From Amblyomma americanum (taxonomy: Eukaryota > Arthropoda > Arachnida > Ixodida > Ixodidae), in contig NC_135502.1 in the NCBI RefSeq assembly GCF_052857255.1, forward strand, positions 153,581,868 to 153,645,867: a DNA stretch of 64,000 nucleotides, given 5' to 3'. The stretch's first letter is position 1, and each line of letters opens with the position of its first letter. The translations under genes were made by a program, and so were the position numbers. The notes under the pieces are model-generated. The model made no database searches. It worked only from the letters and a program-made list of their open reading frames with translations, and was not told the origin of the DNA. Positions 41,190 to 54,899 of the stretch are shown here, piece by piece.

Positions 41190-42914
41190 GACACCACCAG
41201 GTAGTCGCGATGGGAGGTCACCCAAGAACACCACTATAAAAGAAGCACCTCACCGGTTCGTATTATGTGGGCACGATGGACGCGGACTGGCAATGACGCC
41301 TACGAGGACCTTGTTCTGCGTTCTGCAGGGCAATTTCCTGATCGGCGCATCTACAGCAACGAGCGCCTACACGTGCGGGGATAGAAGCGATATCGTTGGC
41401 GTTTATCAACTTCGTCCGGATTACACTGTTGACCAGATGACAGCATTGATATTTTCTTGGGACCTGGCCCTTCTAGCGACACCGCCTGGTAGTCGCAGCG
41501 TGACGTCACTTGAGACCACCAATATACAAGAAGCACGTTACCGGTTCGTATTCTGTGGGCACGATGCACGCGGACTGGCAATGACGCTAACGAGGACCTT
41601 GTTCTGCGTTCTGCAGGGCATTTTCCTGATCGGCGCATCTGCAGCAACGAGCGCCTACACATGTTTGGATAGAAGCGATATCGTCGGCGTTTATCAACTT
41701 CGTCCGGATTACAGTTGACCAGATGACAGCATGGTTTTTTTCTGGCGACCTGGTTCTTCTAGCGACGTCACCTGGTATTCGCGGTGTGACGTCACCCAAG
41801 AACACCACTATAAAACAATCACCTCACCGGTTCGTCTTCTGCGGACACGATGGACGCGGACTGGCGATGACGCCTACGAGGACCTTGTTCTGCGTTCTGC
41901 AGGGCATTTTCCAGATCGGCGCATCTACAGCAACGAGCGGCTACCCGTGCGGGGATAGAAGCGATATCGTCGGAGTTTATACACTTCGTCCGGATCACCC
42001 TGTTGACCAGATGACAACATTGTTATTTTCTCGGGACCTGGCTCTTCTAGCGACACCACCTGGTAGTCGCGGTGTGACGTCACCTGAGACCACCAATATA
42101 CAAGAAGCACGTCACCGGTTCGTATTCTGTGGGTACGATGGACGCGGACTGGCAATGGCGCTAACGAGGACATTGTTCTGCGTTATGCAGGGCATTTTCC
42201 AGATCGGCGCATCTACAGCAACGAGCGGCTACACGTGCGGGGATAGAAGCGATATCGTTGGCGTTTATCAACTTCGTCCGGATTACACTGTTGACCAGAT
42301 GACAGCATGGTTATTTTCTGGCGACCTGGCTCTTCTAGCGACACCACCTGGTAGTCGCGGTGTGACGTCACCTGAGACCACCAATATACAAGAAGCACCT
42401 CACCGGTTCGTCTTCTGTGGACACGATGGACGTGGGCTGGCAATGACGCCTACGAGGACCTTGTTCTGCGTTCTGCAGGACATTTTCCAGATCAGCGCAT
42501 CTACAGCAACGAGCGTCTACACGTGCAGGGATAGAAGCGATATCGTCGGCGTTTATCAACTTCGTCCGGATTACACTGTTGACCAGATGACAGCATTGTT
42601 GTATTCTCGGGACCTGGCTCTTCTAGCGACACTGCCTTGTAGTCGCGGTGTGACGTCAACTGAGACCACCAATATACAAGAAGCACCTCACCGGTTCGTA
42701 TTCTGTGGGCACGATGGACGCGGACTGGCAATAACGCTAACGAGGACCTTGTTCTGCGTTCTGCAGAGCATTTTCCAGATCGGCGTATCTACAGCAACGA
42801 GCGCCTACATATGCGGGGATAGAAGCGATATTGTCGGTGTTTATCAACTTCGTCCGGATTACACTGTTGACCACATGACAGCATGGTTATTTTTGGCGAC
42901 CTGGCTCTTCTAGC
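41190..42914 (+). repeat. Six-monomer higher-order unit D1 (1725 bp)
   Basis: Tandemly repeated as D2 at 42915-44639. The unit is 6 x 288 minus 3, explained by the 2-bp deletion in GGATTACAGTTGACC (about 41709) and a 1-bp deletion in TTATTTTTGGCGACC (about 42892). It contains rare variants such as CGATGGGAGGTCACCC (which destroys TGACGTCA) and GCGACGTCACCTGG (about 41764). From 41723 on, the translated sequences of D1 and D2 are identical across 396 codons. Confidence 0.92.
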
Positions 42915-44639
42915 GACACCACCAGGTAGTCGCGATGGGAGGTCACCCAAGAACACCACTATAAAAGAAGCACCTCACCGGTTCGTATTATGTGGGCACG
43001 ATGGACGCGGACTGGCAATGACGCCTACGAGGACCTTGTTCTGCGTTCTGCAGGGCAATTTCCTGATCGGCGCATCTACAGCAACGAGCGCCTACACGTG
43101 CGGGGATAGAAGCGATATCGTTGGCGTTTATCAACTTCGTCCGGATTACACTGTTGACCAGATGACAGCATTGATATTTTCTTGGGACCTGGCCCTTCTA
43201 GCGACACCGCCTGGTAGTCGCAGCGTGACGTCACTTGAGACCACCAATATACAAGAAGCACGTTACCGGTTCGTATTCTGTGGGCACGATGCACGCGGAC
43301 TGGCAATGACGCTAACGAGGACCTTGTTCTGCGTTCTGCAGGGCATTTTCCTGATCGGCGCATCTGCAGCAACGAGCGCCTACACATGTTTGGATAGAAG
43401 CGATATCGTCGGCGTTTATCAACTTCGTCCGGATTACAGTTGACCAGATGACAGCATGGTTTTTTTCTGGCGACCTGGTTCTTCTAGCGACGTCACCTGG
43501 TATTCGCGGTGTGACGTCACCCAAGAACACCACTATAAAACAATCACCTCACCGGTTCGTCTTCTGCGGACACGATGGACGCGGACTGGCGATGACGCCT
43601 ACGAGGACCTTGTTCTGCGTTCTGCAGGGCATTTTCCAGATCGGCGCATCTACAGCAACGAGCGGCTACCCGTGCGGGGATAGAAGCGATATCGTCGGAG
43701 TTTATACACTTCGTCCGGATCACCCTGTTGACCAGATGACAACATTGTTATTTTCTCGGGACCTGGCTCTTCTAGCGACACCACCTGGTAGTCGCGGTGT
43801 GACGTCACCTGAGACCACCAATATACAAGAAGCACGTCACCGGTTCGTATTCTGTGGGTACGATGGACGCGGACTGGCAATGGCGCTAACGAGGACATTG
43901 TTCTGCGTTATGCAGGGCATTTTCCAGATCGGCGCATCTACAGCAACGAGCGGCTACACGTGCGGGGATAGAAGCGATATCGTTGGCGTTTATCAACTTC
44001 GTCCGGATTACACTGTTGACCAGATGACAGCATGGTTATTTTCTGGCGACCTGGCTCTTCTAGCGACACCACCTGGTAGTCGCGGTGTGACGTCACCTGA
44101 GACCACCAATATACAAGAAGCACCTCACCGGTTCGTCTTCTGTGGACACGATGGACGTGGGCTGGCAATGACGCCTACGAGGACCTTGTTCTGCGTTCTG
44201 CAGGACATTTTCCAGATCAGCGCATCTACAGCAACGAGCGTCTACACGTGCAGGGATAGAAGCGATATCGTCGGCGTTTATCAACTTCGTCCGGATTACA
44301 CTGTTGACCAGATGACAGCATTGTTGTATTCTCGGGACCTGGCTCTTCTAGCGACACTGCCTTGTAGTCGCGGTGTGACGTCAACTGAGACCACCAATAT
44401 ACAAGAAGCACCTCACCGGTTCGTATTCTGTGGGCACGATGGACGCGGACTGGCAATAACGCTAACGAGGACCTTGTTCTGCGTTCTGCAGAGCATTTTC
44501 CAGATCGGCGTATCTACAGCAACGAGCGCCTACATATGCGGGGATAGAAGCGATATTGTCGGTGTTTATCAACTTCGTCCGGATTACACTGTTGACCACA
44601 TGACAGCATGGTTATTTTTGGCGACCTGGCTCTTCTAGC
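42915..44639 (+). repeat. Six-monomer higher-order unit D2 (1725 bp)
   Basis: Direct tandem copy of D1 at offset 1725 bp, near-identical as far as I can read. A third, more diverged copy follows from 44640 to about 45760. Its first 60 bases carry the TTGTAGTCGTGG subfamily in place of AGGTAGTCGCGATG. Confidence 0.92.
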
Positions 44640-47600
44640 GACACCACCTTGTAGTCGTGGTGTGACGTCACCTGAGACCACCAATATACAAGAAGCACCT
44701 CACCGGTTCGTATTATGTGGGCACGATGGACGCGGACTGGCAATGACGCCTACGAGGACCTTGTTCTGCGTTCTGCAGGGCAATTTCCTGATCGGCGCAT
44801 CTACAGCAACGAGCGCCTACACGTGCGGGGATAGAAGCGATATCGTTGGCGTTTATCAACTTCGTCCGGATTACAATGTTGACCAGATGGCAGCATTGAT
44901 ATTTTCCTGGGACCTGGTCCTTCTAGCGACACCACCTGGTAGTCGCAGCGTGACGTCACTTGAGACCACCAATATACAAGAAGCACGTTACCGGTTCGTA
45001 TTCTGCGGGCACGATGCACGCGGACTGGCAATGACGCTAACGAGGACCTTGTTCTGCGTTCTGCAGGGCATTTTCCTGATCGGCGCATCTGCAGCAACGA
45101 GCGCCTACACATGTTTGGATAGAAGCGATATCGTCGGCGTTTATCAACTTCGTCCGGATTACAGTTGACCAGATGACAGCATGGTTTTTTTCTGGCGACC
45201 TGGTTCTTCTAGCGACATTACCTGGTAGTCGCGGTGTGACGTCACCCAAGAACACCACTATAAAACAATCACCTCACCGGTTCGTCTTCTGCGGACACGA
45301 TGGACGCGGACTGGCAATGACGCCTACGAGGACCTTGTTCTGCGTTCTGCAGGGCATTTTCCAGATCGGCGCATCTAGAGCAACGAGCGGCTACCCGTGC
45401 GGGGATAGAAGCGATATCGTCGGAGTTTATACACTTCGTCCGGATCACCCTGTTGACCAGATGACAACATTGTTATTTCCTCGGGGCCTGGCTCTTCTAG
45501 CGACACCACCTGGTAGTCGCGGTGTGACGTCACCTGAGGCCACCAATATACAAGAAGCACGTCACCGGTTCGTATTCTGTGGGTACGATGGACGCGGACT
45601 GGCAATGACGCTAACGAGGACATTGTTCTGCGTTATGCAGGGCATTTTCCAGATCGGCGCATCTACAGCAACGAGCGGCTACACGTGCGGGGATAGAAGC
45701 GATATCGTTGGCGTTTATCAACTTCGTCCGGATTACACTGTTGACCAGATGACAGCATAGTTATTTTCTGGCGACCTGGCTCTTCTAGCGACACCACCTG
45801 GTAGTCGCGGTGTGACGTCACCTGAGACCACCAATATGCAAGAAGCACCTCACCGGTTCGTCTTCTGTGGGCACGATGGACGCGGACTGGCAATAACGCT
45901 AACGAGGACCTTGTTCTGCGTTCTGCAGAGCATTTTCCAGATCGGCGTATCTACAGCAACGAGCGCCTACAAGTGCGGGGATAGAAGCGATATCGTCGGC
46001 ATTTATCAACTTCGTCCGGATTACACAGTTGACCAGATGACAGCATTGTTATATTCTCGGGACCTGGCTCTTCTAGCGACACCACCTGGTAGTCGCGGAG
46101 TGACGTCACCTGAGACCACCAATATACATGAAGCACTTCACCGGTTCGTATTCTCTGGGCACGATGGACGCGGACTGGCAATGACGCCTACGAGGACCTT
46201 GTTCTGCGTTCTGCAGGGCATTTTTCAGATCGGCGTATCTACAGCAACGAGCGCCTACATGTGCGGGTATAGAAGCGATATCGTCGGCGTTTATCAACTT
46301 CGTCCGGATTACATTGTTGACCAGATGACAGCATTGTTATATTCTCGGGACCTGGCCCTTCTAGCGACACCACCTGGTAGTCGCGGTGTGACGTCACTTG
46401 AGACCACCAATATACAAGAAGCACGTCACCGGTTCGTTTTCTGTGGGCACGATGCACGCGGACTGGCAATGACGCTAACGAGGACCTTGTTCTGCGTTAT
46501 GCAGGGCATTTTCCAGTTCGGCGCATCTACAGCAACGAGCGCCTACACGTGCGGGGATAGAAGCGGTACCGTCGGCGTTTATCAACTTCGTCCGGATTAC
46601 ACTGTTGACCAGATGACAGCATTGATATTTTCTTGGGACCTGGCCTTTCTAGCGACACCACCTGGTAGTCGCGGTGTGACGTTACTTGAGACCACCAATA
46701 TACAAGAAGCACCTCACCGGTTCGTATTCTGTGGGCACGATGGACGCGGACTGGCAATAACGCTAACAAGGACCTTGTTCTGCGTTCTGCAGGGCATTTT
46801 CCTGATCGGCGCAACTACAGCAACGAGCGCCTACACGTGCGGGGATAGAAGCGATATCGTCGGAGTTTATACACTTCGTCCGGATCACACTGTTGACCAG
46901 ATGACATCATTGTTATTTTCTCGGGACCTCCCTCTTCTAGCGACACCACATGGTAGTCGCGGTGTGACGTCATCTGAGACCACCAATATATAAGAAGCAC
47001 CTCATCGGTTCGTATTCTGTGGGTACGATGGACGCGACTGGCAGTGACGCTAACGAGGACCTTGTTCTGCGTTATGCAGGGCATTTTCCAGATCGGCGCA
47101 TCTACAGCAACGAGCGCCTACACGTGCTGGGATAGAAGCGATATCGTCGGCGTTTATCAACTTCGTCCGGATTACACTGTTGACCACATGACAGCATGGT
47201 TATTTTCTGGCGACCTGGCTCTTCTAGCGACACCACCTGGTAGTCGCGATGTGACGTCACCCAAGAACACCACTATAAAAGAAGCACCTCACCGGTTCGT
47301 ATTATGTGGGCACGATGGACGCGGACTGGCAATGACGCCTACGAGGACCTTGTTCTGTGTTCTGCAGGGCAATTTGCTGATCGGCGCATCTACAGCAACA
47401 AGCGCCTACACGTGCGGGGATAGAAGTGATATCGTTGGCGTTTATCAACTTCGTCTGGATTACACTGTTGACCAGATGACAGCATTGATATTTTCTTGGG
47501 ACCTGGCCCTTCTAGCGACACCACCTGGTAGTCGCGGTGTGACGTCACTTGAGACCACCAATATACAAGAAGCACGTCACCGGTTCGTTTTCTGTGGGCA

Positions 47601-48037
47601 CGATGCACGCGGACTGGCAATGACGCTAACGAGGACCTTGTTCTGCGTTATGCAGGGCATTTTCCAGTTCGGCGCATCTACAGCAACGAGCGCCTACACG
47701 TGCGGGGATAGAAGCGGTATCGTCGGCGTTTATCAACTTCGTCCGGATTACACTGTTGACCAGATGACAGCATTGATATTTTCTTGGGACCTGGCCTTTC
47801 TAGCGACACCACCTGGTAGTCGCGGTGTGACGTTACTTGAGACCACCAATATACAAGAAGCACGTCACCGGTTCGTATTCTGTGGCCACGATGGACGCGG
47901 ACTGGCAATGACGCTAACGAGGACCTTGTTCTGCGTTCTGCAGGGCATTTTCCTGATCGGCGCATCTGCAGCAACGAGCGCCTACACATGTTTGGATAGA
48001 AGCGATATCGTCGGCGTTTATCAACTTCGTCCGGATT

Positions 48038-51000
48038 ACAGTTGACCAGATGACAGCATGGTTATTTTTTGGCGACCTGGTAGTCGCGGTGTGACGTCAC
48101 CCAAGAACACCACTATAAAACAATCACCTCACCGGTTCGTCTTCTGCGGACACGATGGACGCGGACTGGCAATGACGCCTACGAGGACCTTGTTCTGCGT
48201 TCTGCAGGGCATTTTCCAGATCGGCGCATCTACAGCAACGAGCGGCTACCCGTGCGGGGATAGAAGCGATATCGTCGGAGTTTATACACTTCGTCCGGAT
48301 CACCTTGTTGACCAGATGACAACATTGTTATTTTCTCGGGACCTGGCTCTTCTAGCGACACCACCTGGTAGTCGCGGTGTGACGTCACCTGAGACCACCA
48401 ATATACAAGAAGCACGTCACCGGTTCGTATTCTGTGGGTACGATGGACGCGGACTGGCAATGACGCTAACGAGGACATTGTTCTGCGTTATGCAGGGCAT
48501 TTTCCAGATCGGCGCATCTACAGCAACGAGCGCCTACACGTGCGGGGATAGAAGCGATTTCGTCGGCGTTTAGCAACTTCGTCCGGATTACACTGTTGAC
48601 CACATGACAGCATGGTTATTTTCTGGCGACCTGGTTCTTCTAGCGACACCACCTGGTAGTCGCGGTGTGACGTCACCTGAGACCACCAATATACAAGAAG
48701 CACCTCACCGGTTAGTATTCTGTAGGCACGATGGACGCGGACTGGCTATGAAGCCTACGAGGACCTTTTTCTGCGTTCTGCAGGGCATTTTCCAGATCGG
48801 CGTATCTACAGCAACGAGCGCCTAAATGTGCGGGGATAGAAGCGATATCGTCGGCGTTTATCAACTTCGTCCGGATTACACTGTTGACCACATGACAGCA
48901 TGGTTATTTTCTGGCGACCTGGCTCTTCTAGCGACACCACCTGGTAGTCGCGGTGTGACGTCAACTGAGACCACCAATATACAAGAAGCACCTCACCGGT
49001 TCGTATTCAGTGGGCACGATGGACGCGGACTGGCAATGACGCTATCGAGGAGATTGTTCTGCGTTATGCAGGGCATTTTCCAGATCGGCGCATCTACAGC
49101 AACGAGCGCCTACACGTGCGGAGATAGAAGCGATATCATCGGCGTTTAGCAACTTCGTCCGGATTACACTGTTGACCAGATGACAGCATTGTTATATTCT
49201 CGGGATCTGGCTCTTCTAGCGACACCACCTGGTAGTCGCGGTGTGACGTCACCCATGAACACCATTATAAAAGAAGCACCTCACCGGTTCGTATTATGTA
49301 GGCACGATGGACGCGGACTGGCAGTAACGCTAACGAGGACCTTGTTCTGCGTTCTGCAGGGCATTTTCCTGATCGGCGCAACTACAGCAACGAGCGCCTA
49401 CACGTGCGGGGATAGAAGCGATATCGTCGGCGTTTATCAACTTCGTCCGGATTACACTGTTGACCAGATGACAGCATTGTTATATTCTCGGGACCTGGCT
49501 CTTCTAGCGACACCACCTGGTAGTCGCGGTGTGACGTCACCTGAGACCACCAATATACAAGAAGCAGTTCACCGGTTCGTATTCTCTGGGCACGATGGAC
49601 GCGGACTGGCAATGACGCTATCGAGGAGATTGTTCTGCGTTATGCAGGGCATTTTCCAGATCGGCGCATCTACAGCAACGAGCGCCTACACGTGCGGGGA
49701 TAGAAGCGATTTCGTCGGCGTTTAGCAACTTCGTCCGGATTACACTGTTGACCAGATGACAGCATTGTTATATTCTCGGGACCTGACTCTTATAGCGACA
49801 CCACCTGGTAGTCGCGGTGTGACGTCACCTGAGAATACCAATATACAAGAAGCACCTCACCGGTTAGTATTCTGTGGGCACGATGGACGCGGACTGGCTA
49901 TGAAGCCTACGAGGACCTTGTTCTGCGTTCTGCAGGGCAATTTCCTGCTCGGCGCAACTACAGCAACGAGCGCCTACACGTGCGGGGATAGAAGCGATAT
50001 CATCGGCGTTATCAACTTCGTCCGATTTACACTGTTGACCAGATGACATGATGGTTATTTTCTGGCGACCTGACTCTTCTAGCGACAATACCTGGAAGTC
50101 GCGGTGTGACGTCACCTGAGAGCACCTCTATAAAAGAAGCACCTCACCGTTTCGTATTCTGTGGGCACGATGAACGCGGACTGGCAATGACGCCTACGAG
50201 GACCTTTTTCTGCGTTCTGTAGGGCATTTTCCAGATCGGCGTATCTACAGCAACGAGCGCCTAAATGTGCGGGGATAGAAGCGATATCGTCGGCATTTAG
50301 CAACTTCGTCCGGATTACACTGTTGACCAGATGACAGCATGGTTATTTTCTCTCGACCTGGCTCTTCTAGCGACACCACCTGGTAGTCGCGGTGTGACGT
50401 CACCCAAGAACACCATTATAAAAGAAGTACCTCACCGGTTCGTATTATGTAGGCACGATGGACGCGGACTGGCAATAACGCTAACGAGGACCTTGTTCTG
50501 CGTTCTGCAGGGCATTTTCCTGATCGGCGCAACTACAGCAACGAGCGCCTACACGTGCGGGGATAGAAGCGATATCGTCGGCGTTTATCAACTTCGTCCG
50601 GATTACACTGTTGACCAGATGACAGCATTGTTATATTCTCGGGACCTGGCTCTTCTAGCGACACCACCTGGTAGTCGCGGTGTGACGTCACCTGAGACCA
50701 CCAATATACAAGAAGCTTTTCACCGGTTCGTATTCTCTGGGCACGATGGATGCGGACTGGCAATGACGCCTACGAGGACCTTGTTCTGCGTTCTGCAGGG
50801 CATTTTCCTGATCGGCGCATCTGCAGCAACGAGCGCCTACACGTGCGGGGATAGAAGCGATATCGTTGGCGTTTATCAACTTCGTCTGGATTACACTGTT
50901 GACCAGATGACAGCATTGATATTTTCTTGGGACCTGGCCCTTCTAGCGACACCACCTGGTAGTCGCGGTGTGACGACACTTGAGACCACCAATATACAAG

Positions 51001-51180
51001 AAGCACGTGACCGGTTCGTTTTCTGTGGGCACGATGGACGCGGACTGGCAATGACGCTAACGAGGACCTTGTTCTGCGTTCTGCAGGGCATTTTCCTGAT
51101 CGGCGCATCTGCAGCAACGAGCGCCTACACATGTTTGGATAGAAGCGATATCGTCGGCGTTTATCAACTTCGTCCGGATT
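48038..51180 (+). repeat. Higher-order unit E1 (11 monomers, 3143 bp)
   Basis: Begins at the marker monomer with GGATTACAGTTGACC, followed by the 22-bp deletion at about 48080. The unit contains the TAG-stop and CCTAAATGTG variants. Length is 11 x 288 minus 25, equal to the sum of its indels (22 + 2 + 1). Confidence 0.9.
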
Positions 51181-54100
51181 ACAGTTGACCAGATGACAGC
51201 ATGGTTATTTTTTGGCGACCTGGTAGTCGCGGTGTGACGTCACCCAAGAACACCACTATAAAACAATCACCTCACCGGTTCGTCTTCTGCGGACACGATG
51301 GACGCGGACTGGCAATGACGCCTACGAGGACCTTGTTCTGCGTTCTGCAGGGCATTTTCCAGATCGGCGCATCTACAGCAACGAGCGGCTACCCGTGCGG
51401 GGATAGAAGCGATATCGTCGGAGTTTATACACTTCGTCCGGATCACCTTGTTGACCAGATGACAACATTGTTATTTTCTCGGGACCTGGCTCTTCTAGCG
51501 ACACCACCTGGTAGTCGCGGTGTGACGTCACCTGAGACCACCAATATACAAGAAGCACGTCACCGGTTCGTATTCTGTGGGTACGATGGACGCGGACTGG
51601 CAATGACGCTAACGAGGACATTGTTCTGCGTTATGCAGGGCATTTTCCAGATCGGCGCATCTACAGCAACGAGCGCCTACACGTGCGGGGATAGAAGCGA
51701 TTTCGTCGGCGTTTAGCAACTTCGTCCGGATTACACTGTTGACCACATGACAGCATGGTTATTTTCTGGCGACCTGGTTCTTCTAGCGACACCACCTGGT
51801 AGTCGCGGTGTGACGTCACCTGAGACCACCAATATACAAGAAGCACCTCACCGGTTAGTATTCTGTAGGCACGATGGACGCGGACTGGCTATGAAGCCTA
51901 CGAGGACCTTTTTCTGCGTTCTGCAGGGCATTTTCCAGATCGGCGTATCTACAGCAACGAGCGCCTAAATGTGCGGGGATAGAAGCGATATCGTCGGCGT
52001 TTATCAACTTCGTCCGGATTACACTGTTGACCACATGACAGCATGGTTATTTTCTGGCGACCTGGCTCTTCTAGCGACACCACCTGGTAGTCGCGGTGTG
52101 ACGTCAACTGAGACCACCAATATACAAGAAGCACCTCACCGGTTCGTATTCAGTGGGCACGATGGACGCGGACTGGCAATGACGCTATCGAGGAGATTGT
52201 TCTGCGTTATGCAGGGCATTTTCCAGATCGGCGCATCTACAGCAACGAGCGCCTACACGTGCGGAGATAGAAGCGATATCATCGGCGTTTAGCAACTTCG
52301 TCCGGATTACACTGTTGACCAGATGACAGCATTGTTATATTCTCGGGATCTGGCTCTTCTAGCGACACCACCTGGTAGTCGCGGTGTGACGTCACCCATG
52401 AACACCATTATAAAAGAAGCACCTCACCGGTTCGTATTATGTAGGCACGATGGACGCGGACTGGCAGTAACGCTAACGAGGACCTTGTTCTGCGTTCTGC
52501 AGGGCATTTTCCTGATCGGCGCAACTACAGCAACGAGCGCCTACACGTGCGGGGATAGAAGCGATATCGTCGGCGTTTATCAACTTCGTCCGGATTACAC
52601 TGTTGACCAGATGACAGCATTGTTATATTCTCGGGACCTGGCTCTTCTAGCGACACCACCTGGTAGTCGCGGTGTGACGTCACCTGAGACCACCAATATA
52701 CAAGAAGCACTTCACCGGTTCGTATTCTCTGGGCACGATGGACGCGGACTGGCAATGACGCTATCGAGGAGATTGTTCTGCGTTATGCAGGGCATTTTCC
52801 AGATCGGCGCATCTACAGCAACGAGCGCCTACACGTGCGGGGATAGAAGCGATTTCGTCGGCGTTTAGCAACTTCGTCCGGATTACACTGTTGACCAGAT
52901 GACAGCATTGTTATATTCTCGGGACCTGACTCTTATAGCGACACCACCTGGTAGTCGCGGTGTGACGTCACCTGAGACCACCAATATACAAGAAGCACCT
53001 CACCGGTTAGTATTCTGTGGGCACGATGGACGCGGACTGGCTATGAAGCCTACGAGGACCTTGTTCTGCGTTCTGCAGGGCAATTTCCTGCTCGGCGCAA
53101 CTACAGCAACGAGCGCCTACACGTGCGGGGATAGAAGCGATATCATCGGCGTTATCAACTTCGTCCGATTTACACTGTTGACCAGATGACATGATGGTTA
53201 TTTTCTGGCGACCTGACTCTTCTAGCGACAATACCTGGAAGTCGCGGTGTGACGTCACCTGAGAGCACCTCTATAAAAGAAGCACCTCACCGTTTCGTAT
53301 TCTGTGGGCACGATGAACGCGGACTGGCAATGACGCCTACGAGGACCTTTTTCTGCGTTCTGTAGGGCATTTTCCAGATCGGCGTATCTACAGCAACGAG
53401 CGCCTAAATGTGCGGGGATAGAAGCGATATCGTCGGCATTTAGCAACTTCGTCCGGATTACACTGTTGACCAGATGACAGCATGGTTATTTTCTCTCGAC
53501 CTGGCTCTTCTAGCGACACCACCTGGTAGTCGCGGTGTGACGTCACCCAAGAACACCATTATAAAAGAAGTACCTCACCGGTTCGTATTATGTAGGCACG
53601 ATGGACGCGGACTGGCAATAACGCTAACGAGGACCTTGTTCTGCGTTCTGCAGGGCATTTTCCTGATCGGCGCAACTACAGCAACGAGCGCCTACACGTG
53701 CGGGGATAGAAGCGATATCGTCGGCGTTTATCAACTTCGTCCGGATTACACTGTTGACCAGATGACAGCATTGTTATATTCTCGGGACCTGGCTCTTCTA
53801 GCGACACCACCTGGTAGTCGCGGTGTGACGTCACCTGAGACCACCAATATACAAGAAGCTTTTCACCGGTTCGTATTCTCTGGGCACGATGGATGCGGAC
53901 TGGCAATGACGCCTACGAGGACCTTGTTCTGCGTTCTGCAGGGCATTTTCCAGATCGGCGTATCTACAGCAACGAGCGCCTACACGTGCGGGTATAGAAG
54001 CGATATCATCGGCGTTTATCAACTTCGTCCGGATTACATTGTTGACCAGATGACAGCATTGTTATATTCTCGGAACCTGGCTTTTCTAGCGACACTACCT

Positions 54101-54899
54101 GGTAGTCATGGTGTGACGTCACCTGAGACCACCAATATACAAGAAGCACCTCACCGGTTCGTATTCTGTGGGCACGATGGACGCGGACTGGCAATAACGC
54201 TAACAAGGACCTTGTTCTGCGTTCTGCAGGGCATTTTCCAGATCGGCGCATCTACAGCAACGAGCGCCTACACGTGCTGGGATAGAAGCGATATCGTCGG
54301 CTTTTATCAACTTCGTCTGGATTACACTGTTGACCAGATGACAGCATTGATATTTTCTTGGGACCTGGCCCTTCTAGCGACACCACCTGGTAGTCGCGGT
54401 GTGACGTCACTTGAGACCACCAATATACAAGAAGCACGTCACCGGTTCGTTTTCTGTGGGCACGATGCACGCGGACTGGCAATGACGCTAACGAGGACCT
54501 TGTTCTGCGTTATGCAGGGCATTTTCCAGTTCGGCGCATCTACAGCAACGAGCGCCTACACGTGCGGGGATAGAAGCGGTATCGTCGGCGTTTATCAACT
54601 TCGTCCGGATTACACTGTTGACCAGATGACAGCATTGATATTTTCTTGGGACCTGGCCTTTCTAGCGACACCACCTGGTAGTCGCGGTGTGACGTTACTT
54701 GAGACCACCAATATACAAGAAGCACGTCACCGGTTCGTATTCTGTGGCCACGATGGACGCGGACTGGCAATGACGCTAACGAGGACCTTGTTCTGCGTTC
54801 TGCAGGGCATTTTCCTGATCGGCGCATCTGCAGCAACGAGCGCCTACACATGTTTGGATAGAAGCGATATCGTCGGCGTTTATCAACTTCGTCCGGATT
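51181..54899 (+). repeat. Higher-order unit E2 (13 monomers, 3719 bp)
   Basis: Starts with the same marker and 22-bp deletion (about 51219). It follows E1 almost base for base for about 2.75 kb and then differs by including two extra monomers near 53.95-54.5 kb. Length is 13 x 288 minus 25. Confidence 0.9.
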
